This document shows, in pieces, positions 28,873-37,777 of a stretch of DNA of 64,000 bases. The stretch spans positions 151,791-215,790 of the forward strand of contig NZ_JAOQMX010000001.1 of the NCBI RefSeq assembly GCF_025960985.1, written 5' to 3'. The translations under genes and the position numbers were made by a program. The notes beneath the pieces were generated by a model. The model saw nothing but the letters and a program-made list of their open reading frames with translations, did not search any database and was not told where the DNA came from. The DNA comes from Flavobacterium psychraerolatum (lineage in GTDB: Bacteria; Bacteroidota; Bacteroidia; Flavobacteriales; Flavobacteriaceae). Each line of letters opens with the position of its first letter. Position 1 is the first letter of the stretch.

Positions 28873-29907
28873 ATGACTTTTCATAAAACACTAATTACTT
28901 GGTATTTACAAAATAAACGCGATTTACCATGGCGTAATACAACCAATCCGTACCATATTTGGCTGTCTGAAATCATGTTACAACAGACCCGAGTAGCACA
29001 AGGAACGCCTTATTTTTCCTCCTTTACAACAAATTTTCCAACTATTTTTGACTTAGCAAATGCAGATGAAGAGCAAGTTTTAAAATTGTGGCAGGGCCTT
29101 GGCTATTATTCTCGTGCTCGAAATTTACACAAAACGGCACAATATATAGCTTTTGAATTAAACGGGCAATTCCCAAGCAATTATAATGACTTATTAAAAC
29201 TAAAAGGAGTTGGTGAATATACCGCTGCCGCTATCGCCTCTTTCTCTTACAACGAGGTTGTCCCCGTAGTGGACGGAAATGTTTTCCGGGTTTTAGCACG
29301 CTATTTTGACATTGATTCTGATATTTCGCAAGCAGCTACTAAAAAAGAATTTACCGCACTCGCCACTGAACTCATACCTGATGATAATCCTGCAATCTTC
29401 AATCAAGCTATAATGGAATTTGGTGCCCTACAATGTACACCAAAAAGCCCTAATTGTTCAATTTGTGTATTCAATAATGGCTGCCTTGCACTCCAAAATA
29501 AAAAAGTAGATAGCTTACCTGTAAAATTAAAAAAAACAAAGATACGAAACCGCTACTTCAATTACATTATAGTGGAGGACGAGCAACATCATACTTTAAT
29601 ACAAAAAAGAATTCAAAAAGGAATTTGGCACAACTTATATGAATTTCCATTAATAGAAACTGAAAAAGAGGAAAATTATGACTTTGTTTCAAAAGCGATA
29701 ATTAAGAAACTATATGCCCTAAACGACATCATAAGCCTATATGAGTACGACCACAAAAGGGTCATACATAAATTATCACACCAACATTTAAATATTAAAT
29801 TCTGGAAAGTTGAAATAAAAGGGAAGCTACCAAACGGGATAAACCAAACGACTTTAAAAACCTTTCCTTTCCCGATAGTCCTTCACAATTTCATAGAGGG
29901 AATTTAA
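28873..29907 (+). CDS. mutY: A/G-specific adenine glycosylase MutY
   Basis: This 344-residue DNA glycosylase removes adenine mispaired with 8-oxoguanine. It has the catalytic region LPWRNTTNPYHIWLSEIMLQQT near residues 20-40, with Glu in SEIMLQQ. The helix-hairpin-helix is LLKLKGVGEYTAAAIASF near 114 and is followed by the catalytic Asp in VVPVVDGNVFRVLARYF. The [4Fe-4S] cluster motif with CTPKSPNCSICVFNNGC follows. The C-terminal NUDIX-like domain (about 230-340) recognises 8-oxoG. It is the first gene of a mutY-ssb-gldE-gldD arrangement. Confidence 0.96.
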   Translation: MTFHKTLITWYLQNKRDLPWRNTTNPYHIWLSEIMLQQTRVAQGTPYFSSFTTNFPTIFDLANADEEQVLKLWQGLGYYSRARNLHKTAQYIAFELNGQFPSNYNDLLKLKGVGEYTAAAIASFSYNEVVPVVDGNVFRVLARYFDIDSDISQAATKKEFTALATELIPDDNPAIFNQAIMEFGALQCTPKSPNCSICVFNNGCLALQNKKVDSLPVKLKKTKIRNRYFNYIIVEDEQHHTLIQKRIQKGIWHNLYEFPLIETEKEENYDFVSKAIIKKLYALNDIISLYEYDHKRVIHKLSHQHLNIKFWKVEIKGKLPNGINQTTLKTFPFPIVLHNFIEGI

Positions 29908-29915
29908 AAAAAATG

Positions 29916-29923
29916 TATCTTTG
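29916..29923 (+). promoter_or_regulatory. Candidate promoter -7 element of ssb
   Basis: TATCTTTG matches TAnnTTTG, 21 nt upstream of the ssb ATG and 9 nt after the mutY stop codon. It suggests that ssb can be transcribed separately from mutY. Confidence 0.4.
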
Positions 29924-29944
29924 AGTTTAATACAGTAAAAGATA

Positions 29945-30388
29945 ATGAACGGGACATTAAACAAAGTGATGCTTATTGGTTTTCTTGGAGAAGATATTAA
30001 GATGCACTATTTTGACGGAGGAAATTGTATTGGAAGATTTTCGCTGGCTACCAATGAGGTATATATCAACAAAACCACCAATGAAAAGATCACTTCGACA
30101 GAGTGGCATAATTTAGTAGTTCGAAACAAAGCTGCCGAAATTTGCGAAAAATATTTAACCAAAGGAGATAAAATCTATATTGAAGGCAGAATTAAATCGC
30201 GTCAGTGGCAAACTGAAGACGGCTCAACCAAGCATACCACAGAGATTCAGGTCACAGAATTCACTTTTTTGAACACTAAAAAAGAGAGTGAAAACAACAA
30301 ACAAAATTCTCCAACTGAATCCGCAAAAAACACTAACTTTGACGCTCAAAATAATAACGACTTACCTATAAATGATTTGCCGTTTTAA
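29945..30388 (+). CDS. ssb: Single-stranded DNA-binding protein
   Basis: This 147-residue SSB binds and protects single-stranded DNA during replication and repair. The OB fold (about 1-105) begins MNGTLNKVMLIGFLGEDIKM, with WHNLVVRNKAAEICEKYLTKGDKIYIEGRIKSRQW spanning the middle in shorter recognisable pieces (GDKIYIEGRIKSRQW). The C-terminal tail is Asn/Gln/Ser-rich and ends NDLPINDLPF. This acidic tip with terminal DLPF is the usual protein-interaction peptide (DDxPF type). It lies between mutY and gldE. Confidence 0.96.
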   Translation: MNGTLNKVMLIGFLGEDIKMHYFDGGNCIGRFSLATNEVYINKTTNEKITSTEWHNLVVRNKAAEICEKYLTKGDKIYIEGRIKSRQWQTEDGSTKHTTEIQVTEFTFLNTKKESENNKQNSPTESAKNTNFDAQNNNDLPINDLPF

Positions 30389-30411
30389 TTGTCTAACTAA
30401 TTCTTTGTAAT

Positions 30412-31707
30412 TTGGACCCAGAGCCCAGTTTAAATTTCGCATATACAATAGACACAGATCTATTATTAGGTTCCATTGCATTACTTGCACTACTATTTTG
30501 TTCGGCAGTAGTTTCTGGAGCAGAAGTTGCCTTATTTTCGCTTTCACAAAAAGACATCGACGACTCATTACAAGATGACCAGTCCAAAGGAAAAATCCTA
30601 GCTGACCTGTTAACACGTCCAAAAAAATTATTAGCTACTCTTTTAGTAGCTAATAATTTCATAAATATTGGTATCGTTATCCTTTTCTCATTTATTGGAG
30701 GGGATTTATTTTCAAACATACACTCGCCTGTAATCAAATTCATGCTTGAAGTGATTGTCGTTACCTTCTTACTACTTTTATTTGGAGAAGTACTCCCAAA
30801 AGTGTACGCAAGTAGAAACAATATAAAGTTTGCCAAATTTGTAGCATTACCCATTATTATTTTAGAAAAAATACTTTCTCCAATAAGTCTCCCTATGCGT
30901 AGCGCAACCGTTTTTTTACACAATAAATTAGGGAAACAAAAAACTAGCTTTACCGTAGATCAGCTTTCACAAGCATTAGAACTAACCTCCTCCGATGACA
31001 CTTCATCAGAAGAACAAAAAATACTAGAAGGAATTGTTTCTTTTGGAAACACAGACACCAAACAAGTCATGAGTCCACGTATTGATGTATTCGCACTTGA
31101 AATATCAGAAACCTTTGATGAGATATGCCCGAAAATTATCGAAAAAGGGTACTCTAGAATTCCCGTATACCGCGATAACATTGACCAGATCGAAGGTATA
31201 TTATTTGTTAAAGATCTATTACCTTATATAAATAAAAAAGAATTCAACTGGGCCTCACTTATCAGAGAACCTTTTTTCGTCCCTGAAAACAAAAAACTAG
31301 ACAATTTACTCAAAGATTTCCAAAACATGAAAAACCACTTAGCAGTAGTAGTAGATGAATATGGTGGAACATCAGGCTTGGTTTCCCTTGAAGATGTTAT
31401 TGAGGAAATAGTTGGCGATATCAGTGATGAATTTGACGATGAAGATGTTAATTATTCTCAGCTTGATGATAAAAACTATATTTTTGAAGGTAAAATTAAT
31501 TTAAAAGACTTTTATCGAATAGTTGAAGTTAACGAAGACTTGTTTGAATCAAAAAAAGGAGAAGCAGAAACCTTAGCTGGATTTTTACTCGAAATTGTTG
31601 GAAATTTCCCAAAAAAAGGGCAAAAAATAATTTTTGAAAACTGCTTATTCAAAGTAGAAACCGTTGACAACAAACGAATCAAACAAATAAAAACTACAAT
31701 AGACTAG
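30412..31707 (+). CDS. gldE: Gliding motility-associated protein GldE
   Basis: This 431-residue membrane protein has a DUF21/CNNM-like hydrophobic domain (about 10-190), a CBS pair (about 205-335: TKQVMSPRIDVFALEI then HLAVVVDEYGGTSGLVSLED) and a CorC/HlyC-type transporter-associated domain (about 345-430: DDKNYIFEGKINLKDFYRI). It resembles CorC/TlyC hemolysin-like proteins and matches GldE by its pairing with gldD. GldE and GldD are both needed for gliding in F. johnsoniae. Its start is TTG 30412 (MDPEPSLNF), 24 nt after ssb; no ATG lies upstream in frame. A 15-nt A-run follows the stop. Confidence 0.9.
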   Translation: MDPEPSLNFAYTIDTDLLLGSIALLALLFCSAVVSGAEVALFSLSQKDIDDSLQDDQSKGKILADLLTRPKKLLATLLVANNFINIGIVILFSFIGGDLFSNIHSPVIKFMLEVIVVTFLLLLFGEVLPKVYASRNNIKFAKFVALPIIILEKILSPISLPMRSATVFLHNKLGKQKTSFTVDQLSQALELTSSDDTSSEEQKILEGIVSFGNTDTKQVMSPRIDVFALEISETFDEICPKIIEKGYSRIPVYRDNIDQIEGILFVKDLLPYINKKEFNWASLIREPFFVPENKKLDNLLKDFQNMKNHLAVVVDEYGGTSGLVSLEDVIEEIVGDISDEFDDEDVNYSQLDDKNYIFEGKINLKDFYRIVEVNEDLFESKKGEAETLAGFLLEIVGNFPKKGQKIIFENCLFKVETVDNKRIKQIKTTID

Positions 31708-31818
31708 CCGTTTAAAAAAAAAAAAAAACAGCTATTACATCATACACTTTAGACTAAAATCGATCAAATTAGCGTTTCATAGTGAAACCAGGAGAATCAA
31801 TAGGTATTAAAAAATATT

Positions 31819-32382
31819 ATGCTACAAAAAAAGATTGCTTTTCTAATTCCGTTCTTTGCACTCACCTTATTTGTAAGCTGTAAGGACAATATTTTACCTA
31901 AACCATCTAGCTATTTGAGACTAGATTATCCCGAAGCTAAATATGCCGCTTTTGCAAATAATTGCCCTTATTCGTTTGACATCAATGAAAAAGCAGTTAT
32001 TACAGCAGATAAAGATTGTGGCTTTAGCATTACCTACCCAAAAATGAAAGCAACCATTTACCTTACCTATAAACCCGTAACTGGCAACATCAATAATCTG
32101 CTGCGTGACGCACAAAAACTAACTTACGAACATGTAATAAAAGCAGATGATATACTAGAGCAACCTTATTTAAATCCTGACCAAAAAGTTTATGGGATGT
32201 TTTATCAAGTAAACGGAAATGCCGCGACCAACTCTCAGTTTTATGCTACTGATAGCATAAAACATTTCATCACGGGATCGGTATATTTTTATGCAAAACC
32301 AAATTTTGACTCAATTATGCCTGCAGCCAGCTATATCAAAAATGATATGCAAAGACTTATGGAAACATTAAAATGGAAGTGA
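31819..32382 (+). CDS. gldD: Gliding motility lipoprotein GldD
   Basis: This 187-residue protein has a lipoprotein signal (FFALTLFVSC, lipidated Cys near 21). The mature part begins KDNILPKPSSYLRLDYPEAK and I recognise it as GldD. It is essential for gliding and chitin use in F. johnsoniae, and its exact function is not known. It is the last gene of the mutY-ssb-gldE-gldD group, 111 nt after gldE, and ends at a very large bidirectional terminator. Confidence 0.92.
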   Translation: MLQKKIAFLIPFFALTLFVSCKDNILPKPSSYLRLDYPEAKYAAFANNCPYSFDINEKAVITADKDCGFSITYPKMKATIYLTYKPVTGNINNLLRDAQKLTYEHVIKADDILEQPYLNPDQKVYGMFYQVNGNAATNSQFYATDSIKHFITGSVYFYAKPNFDSIMPAASYIKNDMQRLMETLKWK

Positions 32383-32390
32383 TTTTTTTT

Positions 32391-32443
32391 AAACACAAAA
32401 AAAACCATTAAGAAATAATTTCTTAATGGTTTTTTTTGTGTTT
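32391..32443. terminator. Bidirectional terminator between gldD and the HMA lipoprotein gene
   Basis: A perfect inverted repeat of two 26-nt arms (32391-32416 and 32418-32443) with one central base. Stem starts AAACACAAAAAAAACCATTA. It lies between two convergent genes and ends in U-runs in both directions. Confidence 0.85.
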
Positions 32444-32459
32444 AAAAGTCTAAAAGAAA

Positions 32460-32840
32460 CTATTTAAAATTGGACACTTTATATGTAACTCCATCTCCTT
32501 CTGCCTGTACAGTTTTTATTAGAGATTCTTTATTTTGAATGGTTTTATCAAAAGATACAGAGGCAATTTTTTTATCAAAATCAACTTCTGCTGCTTGAAC
32601 ACCATCCAACTTTGTAAGATCATCTTGAATCGCTTTCGCACAACCCATGGCACAAACCATACCGTCTATTTTAAAAGTTGCAGTTTGCAAATTTTCAGCA
32701 GCTATTTCTTTCTTTATCATTGGAGCTTCAGCGTGTGCATTTTGAGGGATTATTTTCTCTGCAACTTCAGTATCTTTTTTACAGCTTGTAAAAACAACTC
32801 CTGCAATAACCAATAAAGCAATTGATTTTATAATTTTCAT
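32460..32840 (-). CDS. Exported lipoprotein with heavy-metal-associated (HMA) domain
   Basis: This 126-residue protein has a lipoprotein signal (LLVIAGVVFTSC, Cys20) and a spacer rich in Ala, Glu and Pro. An HMA/CopZ-like domain spans about 52-125 (TATFKIDGMVC then LDGVQAAEVDFDKKIASVSF). The metal loop reads GMVCAMGCAK, with two cysteines separated by three residues instead of the usual CxxC. That changes the site geometry. It is probably anchored at the periplasmic face and may handle copper or another soft metal; this is inference. It is convergent to gldD. Confidence 0.85.
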   Translation of the reverse strand: MKIIKSIALLVIAGVVFTSCKKDTEVAEKIIPQNAHAEAPMIKKEIAAENLQTATFKIDGMVCAMGCAKAIQDDLTKLDGVQAAEVDFDKKIASVSFDKTIQNKESLIKTVQAEGDGVTYKVSNFK

Positions 32841-32867
32841 ATGATATAATTGTTTAAAAAATAATTA

Positions 32868-32875
32868 CAAAATTA
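32868..32875 (-). promoter_or_regulatory. Promoter -7 element of the HMA lipoprotein gene
   Basis: The minus strand reads TAATTTTG, a match to TAnnTTTG, 27 nt upstream of the ATG; the -33 element is not clear. Confidence 0.45.
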
Positions 32876-32936
32876 CTCAAATTAGCATCGATAATTCATA
32901 AAATAATTACAATTTTGGGTTAAATTAAAAAATACA

Positions 32937-33809
32937 ATGGAATCAAAGCAAATAAAATGGGGCTATCTAACAGTTTTAGCGCTTATATGGGGTAGTTCTT
33001 TTATACTCATCAAACGCGGTCTTATTGGCTTAACTGCTCTTCAGGTGGGATCTTTACGAATTATATTTGCTTCACTATTTCTACTAATTATAGGATTTAA
33101 AGCTGTATTCAAAATCCCTCGCAACAAATGGAAGTACCTAGCTCTTACCGCAGTCTGTGGCACTTTCTTGCCTGCTTTCCTTTTTGCGATTTCACAAACA
33201 GAACTCGATAGCGGAATCACTGCCATTTTAAATTCACTTACCCCATTAAATACGTTAATTATTGGCGCGATTGCCTTCAAGGTTGGCTTTCAAAAACGCC
33301 AACTTTGGGGTGTATTTATAGGGTTAGCAGGCAGTTTACTTCTCGTACTCAACGGCGCCATGAACCACCCAGAACAAAACTATTATTACGCACTCCTTAT
33401 CATTATTGCATCGATTTGTTACGCTATAAATGTAAATCTCATCAAACATTATTTATCAGACATAAGTCCCTTAAGCATTACTACTGGTAACTTTGCCATA
33501 CTATTTGTACCCGCAGTCCTTATTCTCTATTTTACTGGTTTTACTGAAACCATGCAAATAGAAAAAGTACAGACATCCATTTTTTACATCCTTATATTAG
33601 GTGTATTAGGTACCGGAATCGCTAACATTCTATTCTTTAAACTTATACAAATTGCTTCTCCAGTATTTGCATCTTCTGTAACTTATCTTATACCATTGAT
33701 TGCCTTCTTTTGGGGAATATTAGACAACGAAACCCTTACTCCCATACAATTTTTCGGTGCTTTTGTCATTCTGATTGGAGTTTATTTATCTGCTAGAAGA
33801 CAGGATTAA
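32937..33809 (+). CDS. EamA/DMT-family transporter
   Basis: This 290-residue protein consists of ten hydrophobic segments in two EamA repeats (about 8-138 and 150-285). Typical patterns are ALIWGSSFILIKRGL in helix 1 and NSLTPLNTLIIGAIAF near 100. The drug/metabolite transporter superfamily exports amino acids, nucleobases and other metabolites; the substrate is not predictable. It is transcribed away from the HMA gene and ends in a long hairpin. Confidence 0.9.
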   Translation: MESKQIKWGYLTVLALIWGSSFILIKRGLIGLTALQVGSLRIIFASLFLLIIGFKAVFKIPRNKWKYLALTAVCGTFLPAFLFAISQTELDSGITAILNSLTPLNTLIIGAIAFKVGFQKRQLWGVFIGLAGSLLLVLNGAMNHPEQNYYYALLIIIASICYAINVNLIKHYLSDISPLSITTGNFAILFVPAVLILYFTGFTETMQIEKVQTSIFYILILGVLGTGIANILFFKLIQIASPVFASSVTYLIPLIAFFWGILDNETLTPIQFFGAFVILIGVYLSARRQD

Positions 33810-33815
33810 AAAATA

Positions 33816-33875
33816 AAAACCATTCCAGAACAAATTCATTTGCTATAAACAATGAATACGTTCTAGAATGGTTTT
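33816..33875. terminator. Terminator after the EamA gene
   Basis: AAAACCATTCCAGAAC (33816-33831) pairs with GTTCTAGAATGGTTTT (33860-33875) with one mismatch. Inner arms ATTCATT/AATGAAT extend the stem. It lies between two convergent genes and may serve both. Confidence 0.75.
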
Positions 33876-33970
33876 ACATTAGTCTCCACCAATACAACAA
33901 GAAACTACTATATTAATGTAGGAATCTCTTATCCGCATTTAAGCTTATAATACTAGTCTTGTTAAAAAAA

Positions 33971-35386
33971 TTATTTGTGTTTTGGTTTTTCTACAGGATT
34001 TCCAAACTTATCAAAATAGGTAATAGGAATAGCCAGTTTTTCTAATCCTGGTATCACTTCTTCTCCTTTTGCTGCAATAATAATTCGAGTATTATCAATT
34101 AAAAAATACTTATTTGCTGCCTTCAAAACATCATCTGGCGTTACTGCTGTAATAGACTTTATATAATTTTCATAAAAATCTTTTGGTAACTCATCGATTT
34201 CAGTATTCAAAGCATATCGAGCAATCGATTGTGGTTTTTCAAAATTCATCACAAATCGACCAATAAACCCCGCTTTGACATCATTTAACACTTGATCAGA
34301 TACTTTTTCAGTTCGCAATTTTTTGATTTCTTTTACAAACTCAACGACTGCACTATCAGTAGCGTTGATACGAACAGAAGAAGAAGACTTCAACTTATCA
34401 ATATACTTCCCTATTCCAATAGACGAATTAGCGCCATATGTCCAACCGTGTGCTTCTCTAAGATTCATATTTAAATTACTATTATAACCTCCCCCCAAAA
34501 TATGCGTGGCGATTACAGCCGGAAAAAAATCTGGCGCATTCATCTTTAAGTGCACAGTATTCACCAAAGAAATTTCGGATTGTGAAGCATTTGGTACATC
34601 TACAAAATTAATTTCTAGCGCAGGTACACTTACAGGATCTGGATAAAGCTCTTCTGGGGTACTTCTCTTTTTCCATTTTCCAAAAAGAGCTTCAATACTT
34701 TTTTTGACATCGTTAAATTTAACATCACCAATTACAACCAAGTATGCGTTTTCGGGTATAAAATGAGCATCATAATACTTTTGAATATCTTCTACATTCA
34801 CATTCTCAATTGTTTCTTGCGTAAGATATTCCCCAGACGGGTGATTTTTTCCAAAAGTCAAAACATCTACTACTCTATTAGCAATTGCTGGTGCGCTTTT
34901 TTCTTGCGATTTAAGACTCTCAAGCATTTTTGCTTTTTCCTTATCCAATTCTACTTGTGTAAAATTAGGAAACAAGGTTCCAAAAGAAAGTAATTCTAAA
35001 ACACGACCAGAATATTTTGATAATGAATTAGCGTAGGCTCCGTGAGAACTAAAACTCACATTAGCACCTAAAAAGTCTAATTCTTCATTAAAATCATCTT
35101 TCGAGATCTTAACACTTCCATTCCCCATAAGACTACTGGTCAGATCATCAACACCTTTTTTATCTTTCTCAGCAAAAGGAGGATTATCTATTGTTAAATT
35201 AAATGTAACTCTAGGAAGCTTATGATCTTCGACCACCATAACCTTTAATCCATTTGACATAGTAAAGGCTTGTGGTTTTTTGACATTTACAACAGGCGGC
35301 TTGCCTTGTTTCGGTTGTTTATAATCTTGTGATTGCATAGTAGCTGTGAACAATAATAGGATGAATAATATACTGTGTCTTTTCAT
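33971..35386 (-). CDS. M16-family peptidase-like subunit without zinc motif
   Basis: This 471-residue protein has a signal peptide (HSILFILLLFTATMQSQ) and two M16 domains (about 40-230 and 240-470). The usual HxxEH zinc motif is absent; the corresponding place reads GVDDLTSSLMGNGS. The C-terminal domain is normal (ILGGGYNSNLNMNLREAHGWTYG). It resembles the non-catalytic subunit of a heterodimeric periplasmic zinc peptidase. I chose ATG 35386 over 35443, because only this gives a clean signal peptide. It follows the active partner gene on the same strand with a 97-nt gap. Confidence 0.88.
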   Translation of the reverse strand: MKRHSILFILLLFTATMQSQDYKQPKQGKPPVVNVKKPQAFTMSNGLKVMVVEDHKLPRVTFNLTIDNPPFAEKDKKGVDDLTSSLMGNGSVKISKDDFNEELDFLGANVSFSSHGAYANSLSKYSGRVLELLSFGTLFPNFTQVELDKEKAKMLESLKSQEKSAPAIANRVVDVLTFGKNHPSGEYLTQETIENVNVEDIQKYYDAHFIPENAYLVVIGDVKFNDVKKSIEALFGKWKKRSTPEELYPDPVSVPALEINFVDVPNASQSEISLVNTVHLKMNAPDFFPAVIATHILGGGYNSNLNMNLREAHGWTYGANSSIGIGKYIDKLKSSSSVRINATDSAVVEFVKEIKKLRTEKVSDQVLNDVKAGFIGRFVMNFEKPQSIARYALNTEIDELPKDFYENYIKSITAVTPDDVLKAANKYFLIDNTRIIIAAKGEEVIPGLEKLAIPITYFDKFGNPVEKPKHK

Positions 35387-35483
35387 ATATCTGAAATATA
35401 TTTTTAATAAATCATTTACGGTACTGCATTTAGTTATAAACACTTACAACAACACACGTACTATTGACGACTTTATAATGAAA

Positions 35484-36806
35484 TTAATTCTTAGCCTCGG
35501 TAGTTGGAACGTAATCTAAGAGCAAGCGCTGGTTTGGATTCAAATATTTCCTTGCCACTTCACGAATCTCCTCCCTTGTAATCGAATGATAAATATCAAT
35601 TTCGGTATTAATCAAATTGATGTCATCGTAGAGCATGTAATACTTCGCTAAATTTTCAGCCACGCCTTCTACGCTCGAGTTATTATTAACATATTGATTT
35701 TCGAATTGATTCTGTAATTTCTGAAAATCTTTTTCCGAAATCAAATCAGTTTGAACCTTCACAATTTCTTCATCAATTTCCTTAAGCAAATCATCTGCAG
35801 AGAATCCAGCCATAGGCAAACTATAAATAATATACATACCATAATCTTCCTGACTGTAATTAAAAGCTCCTACTTGCAAGGCTACTTTAGTATCATCTAC
35901 CATTTTCTTATACAACTTCGAACTTTTACCATCACTCAAGTAACCTGAAATATAATCCAACACTCGAGCGTCTCTAGTCTTCATAGACGGTGTTCTATAT
36001 GAAGCCACCAACATCGGAATTTGAATATTTGGATCCTGATAATTAGCTTTTATTGTTTGAGTAATAGGTACTTCATCAACAATTGGTCTTTCAAAAGTCG
36101 CTCCTTTTTTAATGTATCCAAAATATTTCTGAATCCACTCTTTAGTTGTTGCAATATCCAAATCACCTGCTACAACTAAAACAGCATTATTTGGAACATA
36201 GAATTTTTGATTAAACATTTTAAAATCTTCCAATTTAGCCGAGTTTAAATGTTCCATAGAGCCAATCACAGGCCAACGATAAGAATGTTTTGCAAACATA
36301 TTCTCTTTAACAACATCTATTACCGCACCATAAGGCTGATTGTCTGAGCGTGATCTTTTCTCTTCTTTAATTACACCCTTTTGAGTATCAACACCAATTT
36401 GATTAATAACTGGATGAAATAGCCTTTCTGACTCCATCCAAAGACCAAGCTCCAAACTATTAGAAGGAAAGACTTCATAATAATAAGTTCGATCTTCAGA
36501 TGTATTGGCATTATTCACACCACCATTGGCTGCTACAAGTTTCATCCACTCTCCCCTTTTAATATTCTTGGTACCTTCAAACAATAAATGTTCAAAAAAA
36601 TGTGCAAAACCAGTTTTATTAGGATTTTCATCTTTAGAACCTACGTGGTACATTACAGAGGTTACCACAACAGGAGCCGATTTATCCTGATGCAAGATTA
36701 CATGCAATCCATTGTCGAGGTTGTATTCTTCGAAAGCTATTTTTTGAGCCGAAGCTACCCCGCCTAACATAAGAGCAGTACTTGCTATCATTATATATTT
36801 TTTCAT
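35484..36806 (-). CDS. M16-family zinc metallopeptidase, catalytic subunit
   Basis: This 440-residue exported protein has a signal peptide (IMIASTALMLGGVASAQ). The inverted zinc motif HxxEH is HFFEH at residues 69-73, and the downstream acidic ligand lies in KGVIKEEKRSRSDNQ near 145. A second M16 domain fills 185-420. These proteases degrade periplasmic peptides; here the next gene encodes a motif-less paralogue, so a heterodimer is likely. A TATTTTTG element lies 45 nt upstream of the ATG. Confidence 0.92.
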   Translation of the reverse strand: MKKYIMIASTALMLGGVASAQKIAFEEYNLDNGLHVILHQDKSAPVVVTSVMYHVGSKDENPNKTGFAHFFEHLLFEGTKNIKRGEWMKLVAANGGVNNANTSEDRTYYYEVFPSNSLELGLWMESERLFHPVINQIGVDTQKGVIKEEKRSRSDNQPYGAVIDVVKENMFAKHSYRWPVIGSMEHLNSAKLEDFKMFNQKFYVPNNAVLVVAGDLDIATTKEWIQKYFGYIKKGATFERPIVDEVPITQTIKANYQDPNIQIPMLVASYRTPSMKTRDARVLDYISGYLSDGKSSKLYKKMVDDTKVALQVGAFNYSQEDYGMYIIYSLPMAGFSADDLLKEIDEEIVKVQTDLISEKDFQKLQNQFENQYVNNNSSVEGVAENLAKYYMLYDDINLINTEIDIYHSITREEIREVARKYLNPNQRLLLDYVPTTEAKN

Positions 36807-36850
36807 AAGGATTAATAAAAATTGTAATTTGATTACCTAAATAATTAGAC

Positions 36851-36858
36851 CAAAAATA
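36851..36858 (-). promoter_or_regulatory. Promoter -7 element of the M16 gene pair
   Basis: The minus strand reads TATTTTTG, matching TAnnTTTG, 45 nt upstream of the catalytic subunit's ATG. Confidence 0.45.
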
Positions 36859-36983
36859 CTTTATTTTCGTTATTAATGAATCCTTATTAACAATATTTTA
36901 CTTTAAAAGAAAGTTACGGCACCATTGAAACCCTAACAAAACTAAGAGATTGAATAAAAGAGATTGTTTTTTCATTTAAGTAA

Positions 36984-37013
36984 TTGCACAGTAAAATAAT
37001 AATTGTATATTTG
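36984..37013 (+). promoter_or_regulatory. Promoter of rplU-rpmA
   Basis: TTG (36984-36986), then exactly 19 nt, then TATATTTG (37006-37013): a full match to the Bacteroidota consensus. The leader to the rplU start is about 25 nt and has no Shine-Dalgarno sequence. Confidence 0.8.
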
Positions 37014-37042
37014 CAACCTTAAAAATTTATAAATCAATCGGT

Positions 37043-37465
37043 ATGTATGCAATCGTAGAGATAGCAGGGCAACAGTTCAAAGTAAGCAAAGACTTAAAGG
37101 TTTATGTTAACCGTTTAGCTAGTGAAGAAGGTTCAAAAATTTCTTTTGACAAAGTTCTTTTATTAGATGACAATGGTAATATAACTTTAGGCGCCCCAGC
37201 TATAGAAGGTGCTTCAGTAGAAGCTAAAGTGTTACAACACTTAAAAGGAGATAAAGTTATCATTTTCAAAAAGAAAAGAAGAAAAGGATACAAAAAGAGA
37301 AACGGTCACAGACAATATCTTACTCAAATTGTAATTGAAGGTATTACTGCTTCAGGTGCTAAAAAAGCAACTAAGAAAGCAGCGGTTGAAGCAAGTACTG
37401 AAGAAGCACCAGCTCCAAAAGTAAAAAAAGCTCCAAAAGCTAAAAAAGAAGATACTCAAGAATAA
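37043..37465 (+). CDS. rplU: 50S ribosomal protein L21 (bL21)
   Basis: This 140-residue protein begins MYAIVEIAGQQFKVSKDLKV, the canonical bL21 start. The conserved KRRKGYKKRNGHRQYLTQI near 77-95 contacts 23S rRNA. About 38 residues beyond the usual 103-residue core form a Lys/Ala/Glu-rich tail (APKVKKAPKAKKEDTQE), common in Flavobacteria. It forms an operon with rpmA, 24 nt downstream. Confidence 0.97.
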   Translation: MYAIVEIAGQQFKVSKDLKVYVNRLASEEGSKISFDKVLLLDDNGNITLGAPAIEGASVEAKVLQHLKGDKVIIFKKKRRKGYKKRNGHRQYLTQIVIEGITASGAKKATKKAAVEASTEEAPAPKVKKAPKAKKEDTQE

Positions 37466-37489
37466 TAACAATATTAAAACTAATACGTC

Positions 37490-37756
37490 ATGGCTCACAA
37501 GAAAGGTGTCGGTAGTTCCAAGAATGGTAGAGAATCAGAATCAAAACGTTTAGGTGTTAAGATTTTTGGTGGACAAGCTGCTATTGCAGGGAACATCATC
37601 GTAAGACAAAGAGGTTCAAAACACAACCCAGGTGAAAATGTATATATCTCTAAAGATCATACATTACACGCAAGAGTACCTGGAATTGTAAAGTTCCAAA
37701 AGAAAAGAGATAACAAATCTTATGTATCAATACTTCCATTCGAAGTTGAAGCATAA
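37490..37756 (+). CDS. rpmA: 50S ribosomal protein L27 (bL27)
   Basis: This 88-residue protein begins [20 protein letters not shown], the normal bL27 start. It lacks the Firmicutes-type cleaved prefix. The body ([20 protein letters not shown]) is canonical. It is cotranscribed with rplU and followed by a strong terminator. Confidence 0.98.
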   Translation: MAHKKGVGSSKNGRESESKRLGVKIFGGQAAIAGNIIVRQRGSKHNPGENVYISKDHTLHARVPGIVKFQKKRDNKSYVSILPFEVEA

Positions 37757-37777
37757 TTGATTTACTCAATTTATATT

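Noticed and set aside
30362..30923. Minus-strand open frames opposite gldE (86 and 176 codons).
   Set aside because: They are antisense to a clear CDS and show no motif or promoter.
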